The position numbers were made by a program, and so were the translations under genes. From positions 2,093,501-2,157,500 of the forward strand of contig NZ_CP119968.1 of assembly GCF_032163395.1 (NCBI RefSeq): a stretch of DNA of 64,000 nucleotides. Reading direction: 5' to 3'. This document shows positions 27,150-36,039 of this stretch, one piece after another (the stretch's first letter is position 1; each line of letters starts with the position of its first letter). The DNA comes from Gloeocapsopsis dulcis (GTDB lineage: Bacteria > Cyanobacteriota > Cyanobacteriia > Cyanobacteriales > Chroococcidiopsidaceae). The notes under the pieces were generated by a model. The model ran no database searches. It had not been told where the DNA came from and worked only from the letters and a program-made list of their open reading frames with translations.

Positions 27150-27413
27150 ATGGCAATCAGCACTGAAGCCCTCAAGCAAGATATTGATCGACTTACCAAC
27201 GAGCAACTTCAGCAAGTAGCTGACTTCATCGCCTTTCTAAAGTTTCAAAATAAACGCCATCGCCACCGTGCTATTCTTGACACTACTCAGTTGGCTACCC
27301 TGGCGACTGAGTTTGCAGAGGAAGACCGCGCACTTGCTGAGTTAGGAATGAGTGATTATACAGCAATGCTTGAGCAAGAAGATCAGCATGAATCGAGTGG
27401 CTATTTGCAGTGA
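27150..27413 (+). CDS. Small antitoxin-like protein
   Basis: The protein has 87 residues: LKQDIDRLTNEQLQQVADFIAFLKFQNKR, then a basic linker and an acidic end. The N-terminal helix resembles DUF2281/VapB-like antitoxins of cyanobacteria. No toxin frame follows; the next ATG (27389) opens only 12 codons, so it may be an orphan or have lost its partner. Confidence 0.6.
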   Translation: MAISTEALKQDIDRLTNEQLQQVADFIAFLKFQNKRHRHRAILDTTQLATLATEFAEEDRALAELGMSDYTAMLEQEDQHESSGYLQ

Positions 27414-27506
27414 AGATGTATTGTGATTATCAAACCTAAGTTAAATTTCAGTGAGATTGCTACTAAAGATAACATGATGGAGAAGAAGTAATAATCAAGT
27501 TTAGGT

Positions 27507-28340
27507 ATGCGATCGCAGTGGGAATGTTTATTACAAAATGTGGGTGAATGGCAGGGTTCATTTACTCGTTTTTCCCCGCAAGGAGAGTTACTCGAAGATA
27601 CTCCTACCGTTGTTTCCTTAGAGGGGATCGACAACAATCAAACAATGCGCCAAATTATTCGTCGCACTTTACCTGACCAAACTGTAAACGAGAAAGTTTT
27701 ACAATACAGCACACTGGGGAAGCAGATTTTATTTTTTGAAAATGGTGCTTTTTCCCAAGGCTCAATACAACTCGCTCCCTATTCGGAGTTTGGTGCAGAA
27801 CATGGCTTAATTGCTGGCGATCGCCGCTTACGCTTAGTACAATTATTTGATAAAACTGGAAACCTCAATAGAATTACTCTAATTCGCGAAAAACTTCCCA
27901 ATGCAACAACACCAGAACGCCCAGTGCTGAAGGTTGAGGACTTAGTTGGAGAATGGCATGGCGAAGCTGTAACGCGATATCCAGATGGGCGTGCAGTTGA
28001 TACTTATCCCACAAAGCTACGTGTAGAAAAAACGAGCGACAGCCAACTTGTGCAACACCTTAGCATTATCCAGCAAGGTTCGCAGCATACAATCAGTTCA
28101 ACTGGAAAAATTTCAGGCTCAGTTTTATCGTTTGAAACAGGTTCGCAATGGAATCAAGTGTTACTACTTCCTGATGGTGCTTCTGCTGCGTCTCCTCAAC
28201 ACGTTCGCATTGGACAAGCTTTTTTTCTGGAACTTGGTTGGCTAATGCAATCGGATCGGCGTCAAAGGATTATCCGCCGTTATAACGAAAAAGGTGAATG
28301 GTACAGCTTGACGTTGGTAACAGAAACAAAAGTAAGTTAA
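27507..28340 (+). CDS. DUF3598 family protein (lipocalin-like)
   Basis: The protein has 277 residues with two related beta-rich halves: WECLLQNVGEWQGSFTRFSP at the start and LVGEWHGEAVTRYPDG in the middle. The W-G-F pattern is that of DUF3598, a cyanobacterial and plant family with a CpcS-like lipocalin fold. Ligand unknown. It converges with the PAP2 gene and overlaps its end by four bases. Confidence 0.85.
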   Translation: MRSQWECLLQNVGEWQGSFTRFSPQGELLEDTPTVVSLEGIDNNQTMRQIIRRTLPDQTVNEKVLQYSTLGKQILFFENGAFSQGSIQLAPYSEFGAEHGLIAGDRRLRLVQLFDKTGNLNRITLIREKLPNATTPERPVLKVEDLVGEWHGEAVTRYPDGRAVDTYPTKLRVEKTSDSQLVQHLSIIQQGSQHTISSTGKISGSVLSFETGSQWNQVLLLPDGASAASPQHVRIGQAFFLELGWLMQSDRRQRIIRRYNEKGEWYSLTLVTETKVS

Positions 28341-29248
28341 CCGCACCTACTTGTTAAAGGTGTAGCTGAAAATCGCATCCAACCAAAAACTATTGGTGCA
28401 AACAGTAAAGCCCATAATGCAGCCACAAAAAACACCAATGCTTCCAACACAACCTGATCGTCAAGCAATAGTGGAACTAGTAACAGCGGAATCAATACAC
28501 CTAGTCCAATCAACAGCTTAAGTGCTTGTCCTGTACGGGAAATAGGTGTAGGAGAAAATCGAATGTAACAATATTCAATTAAGCCACCAACAACAAAACC
28601 GGCAACCGTTCCCATAACGTGCCAAACTCTTGCCGAATCTCCAGCAAAAGGAACTGCTACAAGCACTGCGGCAAGTATTAAACCTCCCCAAAATTGAAAA
28701 AACTGAAATGATCGCCTAGTAAAAAACTGATCAAGCGTTGGTAATATTCGTAAGTAAGCAACTATTAGTACCGCACCAATCAACGCACCACCAATAACAT
28801 CTCCTAAATAGTGAATGCCAAAGTACAAGCGGGCTAGCATGACACCCACAACAGCGATCGCTGTAATAAATTTCGGCATCCAATTCAAAGTCGCTAGCAT
28901 CCCCCATATTGAGGTTGCAAGTGCACTGTGTCCACTAGGGAACGAGGATGTGAACTCATCTTTCCAGACGATAATTCGCGGATCTTCTGGGCGCGGTAAT
29001 CCAACTAAAGTTCCAATAACTAGGTCAATTGTCATGGAAAAGACAACAATGCCAACTAAACTATAGGCAAGTCGCCGACCAGAAATCCAAAATGTCAAAG
29101 CTGTTAGTAACAATACACCTTGGGTATCGCCAAGATAGCTAAATAACTCAAATAGCCAAGACCGACTAGGGCTAAAAACCTCTTGTATCCTAACAATAAG
29201 GTCAGTTTCCCATAACAAATCTCCAAAGCCCATTGTTACAATTATCAC
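28337..29248 (-). CDS. PAP2-family phosphatase, membrane bound
   Basis: The protein has 303 residues and many hydrophobic helices. The three PAP2 motifs are present: GLPRPEDPR, PSGHSALA and ARLYFGIHYLGDVIGG. The family removes phosphate from lipid phosphates such as phosphatidic acid or undecaprenyl diphosphate. Substrate cannot be settled from sequence. Confidence 0.9.
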   Translation of the reverse strand: MIIVTMGFGDLLWETDLIVRIQEVFSPSRSWLFELFSYLGDTQGVLLLTALTFWISGRRLAYSLVGIVVFSMTIDLVIGTLVGLPRPEDPRIIVWKDEFTSSFPSGHSALATSIWGMLATLNWMPKFITAIAVVGVMLARLYFGIHYLGDVIGGALIGAVLIVAYLRILPTLDQFFTRRSFQFFQFWGGLILAAVLVAVPFAGDSARVWHVMGTVAGFVVGGLIEYCYIRFSPTPISRTGQALKLLIGLGVLIPLLLVPLLLDDQVVLEALVFFVAALWALLFAPIVFGWMRFSATPLTSRCG

Positions 29249-29318
29249 GTTTTCGACAGCAGTAAGTCGCCAATGTATAGCAATTATCTGACTTTTGCTG
29301 CAAAAGTGGTAACTTAAT

Positions 29319-29900
29319 TTACATCAAAGAACACTGTCGCTGGAGTGCTTGAGTTAGTAGTACCTGATACTCGCGCTGAGTTACTCGATAAGCTCCAAAC
29401 CGCTCCAAGTGAGGATTCATCATCTGGGCATCAAAGAAGACAAAACCGCGATCGCGTAATCGTTCTACCAGCTTAACGAGTGCAACTTTTGAGCCATCAG
29501 AGATACGGTAGAACATGGATTCTCCAATAAAAGCTCCGCCAATCATAATTCCCAAAATTCCCCCTGCTAGCTCATCACCATGCCACGTTTCAAAGCTATA
29601 AGCCCAACCAAATCGGTAAAGTTGCCAATAAATGTCCTGTAACTCTGGAGAAATCCAAGTGGGTTCTCGATTTGCACACCCAGAGACAACACCAGAGAAG
29701 TCACGGTTCACTGCAACAGTAAATTTTCCAGAGTTCAGTACTCGTCGTAGTGACTTAGGATAACAAAAACGTTCATCTAAAGGGATTAGTGTGCGATCGC
29801 GGCTGGTATACCATCCCAAAACGTTTGCTTCATCAGCCATCAGAAAATAGCCTTGAGCGTAACCTTGAATGATCGCAGAAACATCATATGCCATCTTCAA
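29319..29900 (-). CDS. aat: Leucyl/phenylalanyl-tRNA-protein transferase
   Basis: The protein has 193 residues with [33 protein letters not shown]-like [34 protein letters not shown] and [16 protein letters not shown]. Aat adds Leu or Phe to proteins with basic N-termini, marking them for ClpS/ClpAP. It lacks the longer N-terminal domain of the E. coli enzyme, as usual in cyanobacteria. Confidence 0.93.
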   Translation of the reverse strand: MKMAYDVSAIIQGYAQGYFLMADEANVLGWYTSRDRTLIPLDERFCYPKSLRRVLNSGKFTVAVNRDFSGVVSGCANREPTWISPELQDIYWQLYRFGWAYSFETWHGDELAGGILGIMIGGAFIGESMFYRISDGSKVALVKLVERLRDRGFVFFDAQMMNPHLERFGAYRVTQREYQVLLTQALQRQCSLM

Positions 29901-29930
29901 CCGCGAGGGGAATAGCGGATAGGGTTTTTA

Positions 29931-30056
29931 CTACTGACTGGGAAACTGCTGCTTCTTAACATAAGCCTTGATTTGTTCAACTGTAACACCTCCACAACTA
30001 GCGACGAAATAAGCTCTCGTCCAAAATACAGGTTTGCTGTAAAGACTCACAAGCGA
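29931..30056 (-). pseudogene. tnpA: IS200/IS605 TnpA (Y1 transposase) C-terminal remnant
   Basis: Reading the minus strand from about 30050 to the TAG at 29933-29931 gives SLYSKPVFWTRAYFVAS, CGGVTVEQIKAYVKKQQFP and a short end. This is the last helix region of IS200/IS605 TnpA, including the catalytic tyrosine in KAYVKKQ. Upstream sequence is not TnpA-like, so only about 40 codons remain. It sits directly beside the G+C-richer ABC operon. Confidence 0.8.
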
Positions 30057-30074
30057 TGCGATCGCCCTTGAGAA

Positions 30075-30911
30075 CTAGCGCACCAGTCGGGGATACAGTC
30101 TTCCACAAAACGCGATGAGAACTGCTGTCACACTAGCCAAAACAACAAAGTTAAGCAGCAGACTATAGCTACCAGCCTGCTCCATCAGCATCAGATCCCG
30201 CAGAGCATCGACGAGGTAAGTGAGTGGGTTGAGCCGCGACAAGACCTGTAGCCAAGGGGGCATAATCGAAATTGGATAAATTGCATTGCTGGCAAAGAAC
30301 AGCGGCATCATCATTAGTTGACCCACCCCCATCACCCGTTCATGCGTCTTAGCCCAGCAGGCCACAATCAGAGACAGCGTTGAAAATAAGGCTGCCCCCA
30401 GCATCACGGCGATCGCCACCCCCAGTACTGCCAACGGATTCCAGTCCAGATTAACCCTTAAAAGGGCCGCTACCGCATAAACAACGACCAGTTGAGACAA
30501 ACACCGCACACCTGCGCCAATGGCTTTTCCCAATACCAGAGCTGCTCGCGGAGCTGGACTGACCATCAGCTTGTGCAAAATGCCGAGGTCTTTTTCCCAA
30601 ATCACTAGCAGCCCCGTGAAGATCGACATAAATAACACGCTTTGGGCTAAGATTCCTGGTGTCATAAAGTCGATATAGCTCAGATTTCCCGTCGGAATAC
30701 CGCGCACCTGGGTAAATACCTGCCCAAAAATCGTTAGCCACAGCACGGGTTGAACCGCACGGGTAAACAGCTGAATAGGGTCATGGCGCAGCTTACGGAT
30801 TTCTAGTTCTGCAGCCACCAGAGCTTTTTCAATAAATTCACGAACGGTAAATCCAACTCGGTTCGTCTTAACCCAGTCGTTGTGCGGTACGTCGCGTGGT
30901 TGAAGTGTCAT
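30075..30911 (-). CDS. ABC-2 type permease (DrrB-like)
   Basis: The protein has 278 residues from ATG 30911, which has GGAGG five to six bases upstream. An upstream in-frame ATG at 30983 lies further inside the ATPase gene and has no such site. It contains RHDPIQLFTRAVQPVLWLTIFG and then about six helices, with the ABC-2 signature near LSRLNPLTYLVDALRDLM. It pairs with the ATPase, whose 3' end it overlaps by 44 bases. Base composition is richer in G+C than the surrounding genes, suggesting acquisition. Confidence 0.9.
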   Translation of the reverse strand: MTLQPRDVPHNDWVKTNRVGFTVREFIEKALVAAELEIRKLRHDPIQLFTRAVQPVLWLTIFGQVFTQVRGIPTGNLSYIDFMTPGILAQSVLFMSIFTGLLVIWEKDLGILHKLMVSPAPRAALVLGKAIGAGVRCLSQLVVVYAVAALLRVNLDWNPLAVLGVAIAVMLGAALFSTLSLIVACWAKTHERVMGVGQLMMMPLFFASNAIYPISIMPPWLQVLSRLNPLTYLVDALRDLMLMEQAGSYSLLLNFVVLASVTAVLIAFCGRLYPRLVR

Positions 30912-31671
30912 GATAGCCTCCGTCTTCTTCAGTGGCAAGATAGTCACCGGTGTAATGGATAAACACATCATCCAGTGTGGCATCTGGGCGTTGAATTGCG
31001 GTTTTGAGAGTGGCAGGTGTGCCTATCGCTACTTGTTGCCCGTGGTAAAGGATGGCAAGGCGATCGCACAACACATCGGCCTCATCCATAAAGTGAGTCG
31101 TCAAAAAGACCGTTGTGTTGTAGTCCTGCTGTAGCTGCAGGATCAACTCCCACATGGCTTTTCGCGCTACTGGGTCTAGCCCCACTGTAGGCTCATCTAG
31201 AAATAACACTGAGGGATGATGCAGGGTCGCTTGAGCAATTTCTAGTCGTCGAATCATGCCACCAGAATAGGTATTTACCAGCCGATAGGCTACACTTTCT
31301 AGACCCACATAGTGCAGGGCAGCTTTAATCCGCTCTAGCCGCTGCCGCCGAGGCACACTATAGAGCTTCGCCACAATCAGCATATTTTCATAGCCTGTCA
31401 GGGTACCATCAACAGACAGGGATTGGGGAACATAGCCAATGCGACGCTGAACCGCCATTGACTGGCGCGCAATGTCATACCCTGCCACGATTGCTCGCCC
31501 AGAACTGGAGGGCAACAGGGTCGTCAGCATTTTAATCAGTGTACTTTTGCCAGCGCCATTCGGCCCTAGTAGACCAAACACCTCCCCCGGTTCAACAGCC
31601 AGACTGAAGGCATCGACGGCGGTTCTTGAGCCGAAGCACTTGGTCAGTTCATGAATAGTGACAATAGACAT
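30868..31671 (-). CDS. ABC transporter ATP-binding protein (DrrA-like)
   Basis: The protein has 267 residues: Walker A GPNGAGKST, YVPQSLSVDGTLTGYEN, signature YSGGMIRRLEIA, Walker B LFLDEPTVGLD, and TTHFMDEADVLCDRLAI. This is the daunorubicin-resistance/NodI-like class of drug or lipid exporters. It stands between the MarR regulator and the permease in a three-gene leftward operon. Confidence 0.92.
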   Translation of the reverse strand: MSIVTIHELTKCFGSRTAVDAFSLAVEPGEVFGLLGPNGAGKSTLIKMLTTLLPSSSGRAIVAGYDIARQSMAVQRRIGYVPQSLSVDGTLTGYENMLIVAKLYSVPRRQRLERIKAALHYVGLESVAYRLVNTYSGGMIRRLEIAQATLHHPSVLFLDEPTVGLDPVARKAMWELILQLQQDYNTTVFLTTHFMDEADVLCDRLAILYHGQQVAIGTPATLKTAIQRPDATLDDVFIHYTGDYLATEEDGGYHDTSTTRRTAQRLG

Positions 31672-31682
31672 GGGAGATTGTT

Positions 31683-32129
31683 TTAGGAATCAGTAAAGAG
31701 GTTGCTGAGAATAGATAGCCCAGCCATAACTTGATTGCGTTGCTCGTTAGATAGCCCCTCTAAACGGCTGGCTACACTGGCGAGAGTTGCCCCATACACG
31801 CGCTCCATCTCAGTGACCCCCGCTATGGTCAAGGTCAAGGCAATACGCCGCCGCTCATAGAGATCCTCCATGCGATGCACCAGTCCCCGCTGAACCAGCC
31901 GCTCAACTATCCCAGACATTGTCGGACGGGTAACATCTAAGTAGTCTGCTACCTCAGAAAGGGAGGATTGGGGCTTGCGTTGGAGAAAGTACAGCACTCG
32001 TAGCTGCGATAGGGATAAGTGTGGCTCTCCATGATGGCGAATTTCAGTGCGCAAAAACCGCGTCATCGCTGGAATAACTGTCATGATATCAGCGGCACAC
32101 TGGCTTGGAGTGATTGTCTGAGTCACCAT
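31683..32129 (-). CDS. MarR-family transcriptional regulator
   Basis: The protein has 148 residues with a winged helix: LSLSQLRVLYFLQRKPQ, SLSEVADYLDVTRPTMSGIV, ERLVQRGLVHRMEDLYERR. It is first in the operon with the ABC exporter, so it most likely represses it and responds to an exported compound. Transcription starts in 32130-32290. The frame shares the higher G+C content of its two partners. Confidence 0.9.
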   Translation of the reverse strand: MVTQTITPSQCAADIMTVIPAMTRFLRTEIRHHGEPHLSLSQLRVLYFLQRKPQSSLSEVADYLDVTRPTMSGIVERLVQRGLVHRMEDLYERRRIALTLTIAGVTEMERVYGATLASVASRLEGLSNEQRNQVMAGLSILSNLFTDS

Positions 32130-32289
32130 TCAATATAGTTTGGTTGGTAAATAGTTAGTTAACCTAACAGTTAGTGTAGCTCAATGAAGGTAATTCTAAC
32201 GCTGCTGTTTTCTCTAGCTGAGCATTTGGGCTGACAAGGCAGCGATCGCACTTAGACACTGTATTACCGATAACGCGCTCAAAGCCCCT

Positions 32290-32299
32290 GTTTTCAAAC
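32290..32299. repeat. Target duplication of the IS4-family element, left copy
   Basis: GTTTTCAAAC occurs directly left of the inverted repeat and again at 33755-33764 directly right of the other one. Length (10 bp) is in the range known for IS4-family elements. Confidence 0.85.
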
Positions 32300-33754
32300 C
32301 TTGTCATTACCCACATTTTGCGTTTCAAAGTAAAATGCGTGGATGAACATAAATGACTTCAACGACGTAGAAAACTGGGTATCTCAACAATGGGGACAAG
32401 CTCAATTGGGAGATGCCAGACGCAACCAACGAGCAGTGAACAATTGGGCAGGAGATCGCAAATAATCCGGATGCCAGTCTGCCAGAACAAATGGGTAGTT
32501 GGGGCGACCTCAAAGCAGCATATAGATTGCTGAATGAAGAAGATGTAACACATAAAGCATTAAGTCAAGGACATTGGCTTCAGACTCGGCAACAAGCGGC
32601 GATGACAGAAGCAAGAGTAGTTTTATTTGTGCAAGACACGACGGAGTTGGACTACACCCGTCAAGTAAAAACAAAGAACTTAGGTCATATTGGAGATGGT
32701 AAAGGCAGAGGACTGATGTTACACAGTTGTTTAGCAGTAGTACCACAGCCAGGAAATCCAGAGATTATCGGGCTAGCAGCGCAAGAAGTTTGGCGACCAG
32801 AGCAAATCAAACGTGGAAGCGAAACTCGTACACAAAGAGCGTATCGACGTACACAATCAGATGTGTGGGCAGAAATAGTCGAAGCGATTGGTGTTGCGAT
32901 CGCAGCCAGAAACACAACAAATTTGGTGAGTGTCGGTGACAGAGGCAGTGACGTATTTTCTTATATCAGAAGAGCAACAGCCATCAACTGGAATTGTTTG
33001 ATTCGAGTGTGCCAAGACCGTGTGATTCACACAGTTGATGGTGTTAAAGGACGACTGTTGAGTTTTGTGCGGTCTGTGCCAGCCATGGCTAGTAAAAGTA
33101 TCGTCTTGCGGGGTCGTGATGGTGAACCTAAGCGCAGCGTTAATTTACTGGTTGCTTGGTCAAAAGTGTTAATTTTTCCACCGACTCGCGGACCAGAACG
33201 TCGTACTCAACCAATTTCTTGTTGGTGTATGCGAGTTTGGGAAGCGACAGATAGCCCAGATGCATTGGAATGGGTTCTGTTGACAACAGTACCAATTAGC
33301 GACACCAACTGTGCATTGTTACAAGTTGATTGGTATGCAGTACGTTGGGTAATTGAAGAGTATCATAAATGTCTTAAGACTGGCTGTGCAGTAGAACAAA
33401 GACAATTGACTACTGCTGCTGGACTCGAAAGATTTCTGGGCTTTTTGGCAATTGTTGCTGTCAAGTTATTACAACTGCGAACACTCAGCCGTAGTCATCC
33501 TAAGCACCTGGCTTCCTCCGTCGTTCCACTCATCATGCTCAAAGTGTTAATCGCTAGACTTGGTTTGCTAAAGTGGGAATTGACTCTGGCTGAATTTTGG
33601 CGGGGCTTGGCTCGTCTTGGTGGCTTTATTGGTCGTAAATCCGATGGTAATCCTGGCTGGCAAACTTTATGGCGTGGTTGGTCACGACTGCAAGATATGT
33701 CTTGGGGTGCCAGCCTTGCACTCGAAGCTTTTTAAAAATGTGGGTAATGACAAG
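32300..33754 (+). mobile_element. IS4-family (Tn5-like) insertion sequence, 1455 bp
   Basis: Terminal inverted repeats of about 20 bp: CTTGTCATTACCCACATTTT at the left edge (32300) and its complement at the right edge ending at 33754. A 10-bp target duplication flanks it. It holds one transposase gene, frameshifted near its start. It lies inside the left-end hairpin of a TnpB element, so it arrived later than that element. Confidence 0.9.
32343..33735 (+). pseudogene. IS4-family transposase with an early frameshift
   Basis: ATG 32343 opens a frame (MNINDFNDVENWVSQQWG ... LGDARRNQRAV) that stops at TAA 32463. The rest continues one frame over from about 32443 (IGQEIANNPDASLPEQ) through 33735. 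One extra base in AACAATTGG near 32442 explains the break. The remaining part is intact: FVQDTTELDYT (first Asp), VSVGDRGSDVFSY (second Asp), and YAVRWVIEEYHKCLKTGC (YREK-type Glu). The shift is not at a slippery sequence, so the copy is probably inactive. Confidence 0.88.
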
Positions 33755-33764
33755 GTTTTCAAAC
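33755..33764. repeat. Target duplication of the IS4-family element, right copy
   Basis: GTTTTCAAAC is identical to 32290-32299. Confidence 0.85.
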
Positions 33765-33842
33765 ATGGGGATGTAGGGGGCAGGGGATTTTAATCCCCGT
33801 CAATATTTTGCAGGCTGACGCAAGATATTCTAAAATTTCTAG

Positions 33843-35063
33843 ATGGCAACAACAACACTCACCTTAAAACTTCCGCTCTTACGGCTTAATCAAGCCAAGG
33901 TACAGGAATTTTTGCGTTTGCAGGAGTTGAATACTGATATTGCCAACCAATTATTAACAATCCCTAAAGGAGAGCGAACAAAGTTAACCAGTAAAGACTT
34001 TAACCACATCGAAATTGGTTCAGCTTGGATCAACCAGACAATTCGCAATACTAATGCAGCTACCAAAGTTAAGCAGTTTAAAGTGCTACCGCTGGAGACA
34101 AACAACCAGAATTGGTCGTTGCATAAAGTAGGTGAGACGTATTCACTGGGTTTTGGAGTGTTGCGCGGTATCAAACAAAGAGTTCCCTTAGAAATACATC
34201 AATCCAAGTATCAAGAAATTTTAGACGGCGTACTTAACAAAACCGTACAAAAAGGTTCTATGAAGCTATGGCGCTCTAAAAAAGGTAAATGGTATGCCTT
34301 GTTATCGGTGTCAATGGAAGTTCCTGATGCAGATAAACCTCAAGGTTGGATTGGTGTAGATAGAGGGCAAAATGTCCTAGCAGTTGCTTCTACGCCATCT
34401 GGAATGCCGAAGTTCTGGAAGTTTGCTCAGATCCGCAAAATTCGCAAACACTATGCTGCTAAGCGTAGGCGGTTACACAAAGCGAAGAAGATGCGAGTCA
34501 TTAAGCGGCTAGAACAAAAAGAGCGTCGGATGATCAAACACATTAATCACATGATCAGCAAGGAAATTGTGGAGCTAGCTGTTGACTTGAAGTGCGGTAT
34601 TCGCTTAGAAGATTTGTCTAACATCAGGCAAACAACTCAGCAGAAGAAAAAACAGAAGTCAGATGCTAGTTTCAACCGCGACTACTGGAGCTATTTTCAA
34701 CTAGAGCAATTTATCTTTTTCAAAGCTCAAATGGCTGGAGTTGCAGTTGAAAAAGTTCCCGCTGCATATACAACAAAATCCTGTCTTAAGTGCGGCGCGA
34801 TTAATCAGCGAGATAAACACAACTACACTTGTCGTCGATGTGGATACAGAGGACACGCTGACTACGGAGCCAGTAGAAATATTGGCAACTGGGTTGGTTT
34901 GTCCTGCCCGATTGAGCTTCAGAAACCTTTGAGTGTAATGGTTAAAGGCGTTCAGTCGGGCGAGGTGAATGGCACTCCTCTAAGCTTGGTAAGTGGATCT
35001 AACTCTTGTATGGGGTTAGTGACACAAGAACAAGAATCCCCTGCCTTTAACGAAACGAAGTGA
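33843..35063 (+). CDS. tnpB: TnpB-family RNA-guided nuclease (element 1)
   Basis: The protein has 406 residues. RuvC residues appear in GWIGVDRGQNVLAVAS (Asp), CGIRLEDLSNIRQ (Glu) and HADYGASRNIGNW (Asp). The zinc finger is CLKCGAINQ ... YTCRRCGYRG. A basic bridge region (KHYAAKRRRLHKAKKMR) lies between. The catalytic set looks complete. The last codons and the stop lie inside the right-end hairpin, so the ORF overlaps the 3' part of its own guide RNA. It is only distantly similar to the second TnpB at 40146. No ribosome site is evident. Confidence 0.9.
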   Translation: MATTTLTLKLPLLRLNQAKVQEFLRLQELNTDIANQLLTIPKGERTKLTSKDFNHIEIGSAWINQTIRNTNAATKVKQFKVLPLETNNQNWSLHKVGETYSLGFGVLRGIKQRVPLEIHQSKYQEILDGVLNKTVQKGSMKLWRSKKGKWYALLSVSMEVPDADKPQGWIGVDRGQNVLAVASTPSGMPKFWKFAQIRKIRKHYAAKRRRLHKAKKMRVIKRLEQKERRMIKHINHMISKEIVELAVDLKCGIRLEDLSNIRQTTQQKKKQKSDASFNRDYWSYFQLEQFIFFKAQMAGVAVEKVPAAYTTKSCLKCGAINQRDKHNYTCRRCGYRGHADYGASRNIGNWVGLSCPIELQKPLSVMVKGVQSGEVNGTPLSLVSGSNSCMGLVTQEQESPAFNETK

Positions 35064-35081
35064 AGGTATGGGGAGTGTCAA
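34960..35081 (+). ncRNA. Predicted omega RNA (reRNA) scaffold of TnpB element 1
   Basis: TnpB elements make a guide RNA from the ORF 3' end through the right end. The terminal hairpin here is 35038-35073 and the scaffold ends at TCAA (35081); the guide would start at 35082. The 5' limit is a guess. Confidence 0.5.
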
Positions 35082-35139
35082 TTTAGAATTTAACTAATGC
35101 TTAGAATAATCGACTAACCATTAGCAGCCGAGTCTTATA

Positions 35140-35469
35140 ATGTCTGAGCCAATTCCACCGATTACTCTGCCTCCACCAGAAAACCCACAAACCGAAGGGG
35201 AGTGGTTGCAACAGGTTTTGCAGCGGTGGCTTGATGAAGAATTTTTGCCAGAACCAGTTAATCAGCAAATTGCTCAACGTGCGGCTCAAATTTTTGTCCG
35301 GCAAAGAATGGAAGGCGAAAACGACTTAGGTTCGCTGGTTCTTGCGATTGTCACTGAAATGCAAGCCTTTGATTTTTCGCAAAGTTTTTATGGTGAATTT
35401 GCGATCGCTAATGCAGTCAGCGACCTACTTTTAGATAGTTTAGGTATTGATCGCTGTTGCGGTCAATAA
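35140..35469 (+). CDS. Conserved cyanobacterial hypothetical protein
   Basis: The protein has 109 residues with a proline-rich start (PIPPITLPPPENPQTEGEW), WLQQVLQRWLDEEFLPEPVN, QRAAQIFVRQRMEGENDLGS and a helical end with LLLDSLGIDRCC. It is soluble and acidic. I recall similar short proteins across cyanobacteria but no function. It lies just right of the TnpB element. Confidence 0.7.
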   Translation: MSEPIPPITLPPPENPQTEGEWLQQVLQRWLDEEFLPEPVNQQIAQRAAQIFVRQRMEGENDLGSLVLAIVTEMQAFDFSQSFYGEFAIANAVSDLLLDSLGIDRCCGQ

Positions 35470-35562
35470 AGAAGAAATTGGATTCGGGGAGCAGGTTTCA
35501 GGGATTAAGAGCTTCTGACCCTTAACCCTTCTCACATATCATTCCCCGTTGCTCCTTTCTTA

Positions 35563-35865
35563 TTACCAGCTAGATTTGACAACTCCAGGAAGTAATCCTT
35601 GGTGCGCCCATTCGCGCAATACGTGGCGAGATAAACCAAAATCCCGATAGACTCCTCTAGGACGCCCTGTAACCCAGCAGCGATTATGCAAGCGTGTTGG
35701 AGCGCTATTGCGTGGTAGCTGTTGAATTTGGCGATGAATTTCCAACTTTTCGCGTTGTGAAGTTGCTTGCTCAAACTGCTCAACTAAAGCTTCCCGCTTT
35801 TGCGCATATTTTGTCACGAGTTTTTGGCGCTTTTTCTCGCGCTCAATCATACTTTTTTTAGCCAT
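35563..35865 (-). CDS. rpsN: 30S ribosomal protein S14
   Basis: The protein has 100 residues: [31 protein letters not shown] and [20 protein letters not shown]. This is the zinc-free, long bacterial/plastid S14. It stands alone, outside the main ribosomal operon, as in other cyanobacteria. Confidence 0.97.
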   Translation of the reverse strand: MAKKSMIEREKKRQKLVTKYAQKREALVEQFEQATSQREKLEIHRQIQQLPRNSAPTRLHNRCWVTGRPRGVYRDFGLSRHVLREWAHQGLLPGVVKSSW

Positions 35866-36039
35866 TTACAGTTTTTCTAATTCCTGATTAAAGACAGCAT
35901 TCTTCATTTTAGCTTTTTATTGGGCGTTGACAACAATTCAAGTTTAGGGTTCGTGTATCTCTAGTCATAAATACATGAGAAATCTGGGATCTTAGATTAC
36001 AATAAGTTGCCAAGAAGCTATTAATGAAACTATCTTAAG

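Larger units (their letters stand above)
32278..35081 (+). mobile_element. IS200/IS605-like TnpB element interrupted by an IS4-family element
   Basis: Left end: TTAC at 32274-32277, then a hairpin that becomes visible when the inserted IS4 element is removed: CCCC-TGTTT ... AAACA-T-GGGG, a stem with one bulged T. Right end: CCCC (35038) pairs with GGGG (35070-35073) around the tnpB stop codon, and the element ends at GTGTCAA (35075-35081). TTAC and TCAA are the IS608-type cleavage sites. No tnpA is inside. The exact left boundary is inferred from TTAC and is less certain than the right. Confidence 0.7.

Noticed and set aside
32440-32446. Programmed frameshift in the IS4 transposase
   Set aside because: There is no A- or T-run or slippery heptamer, and IS4-family transposases normally use one frame.
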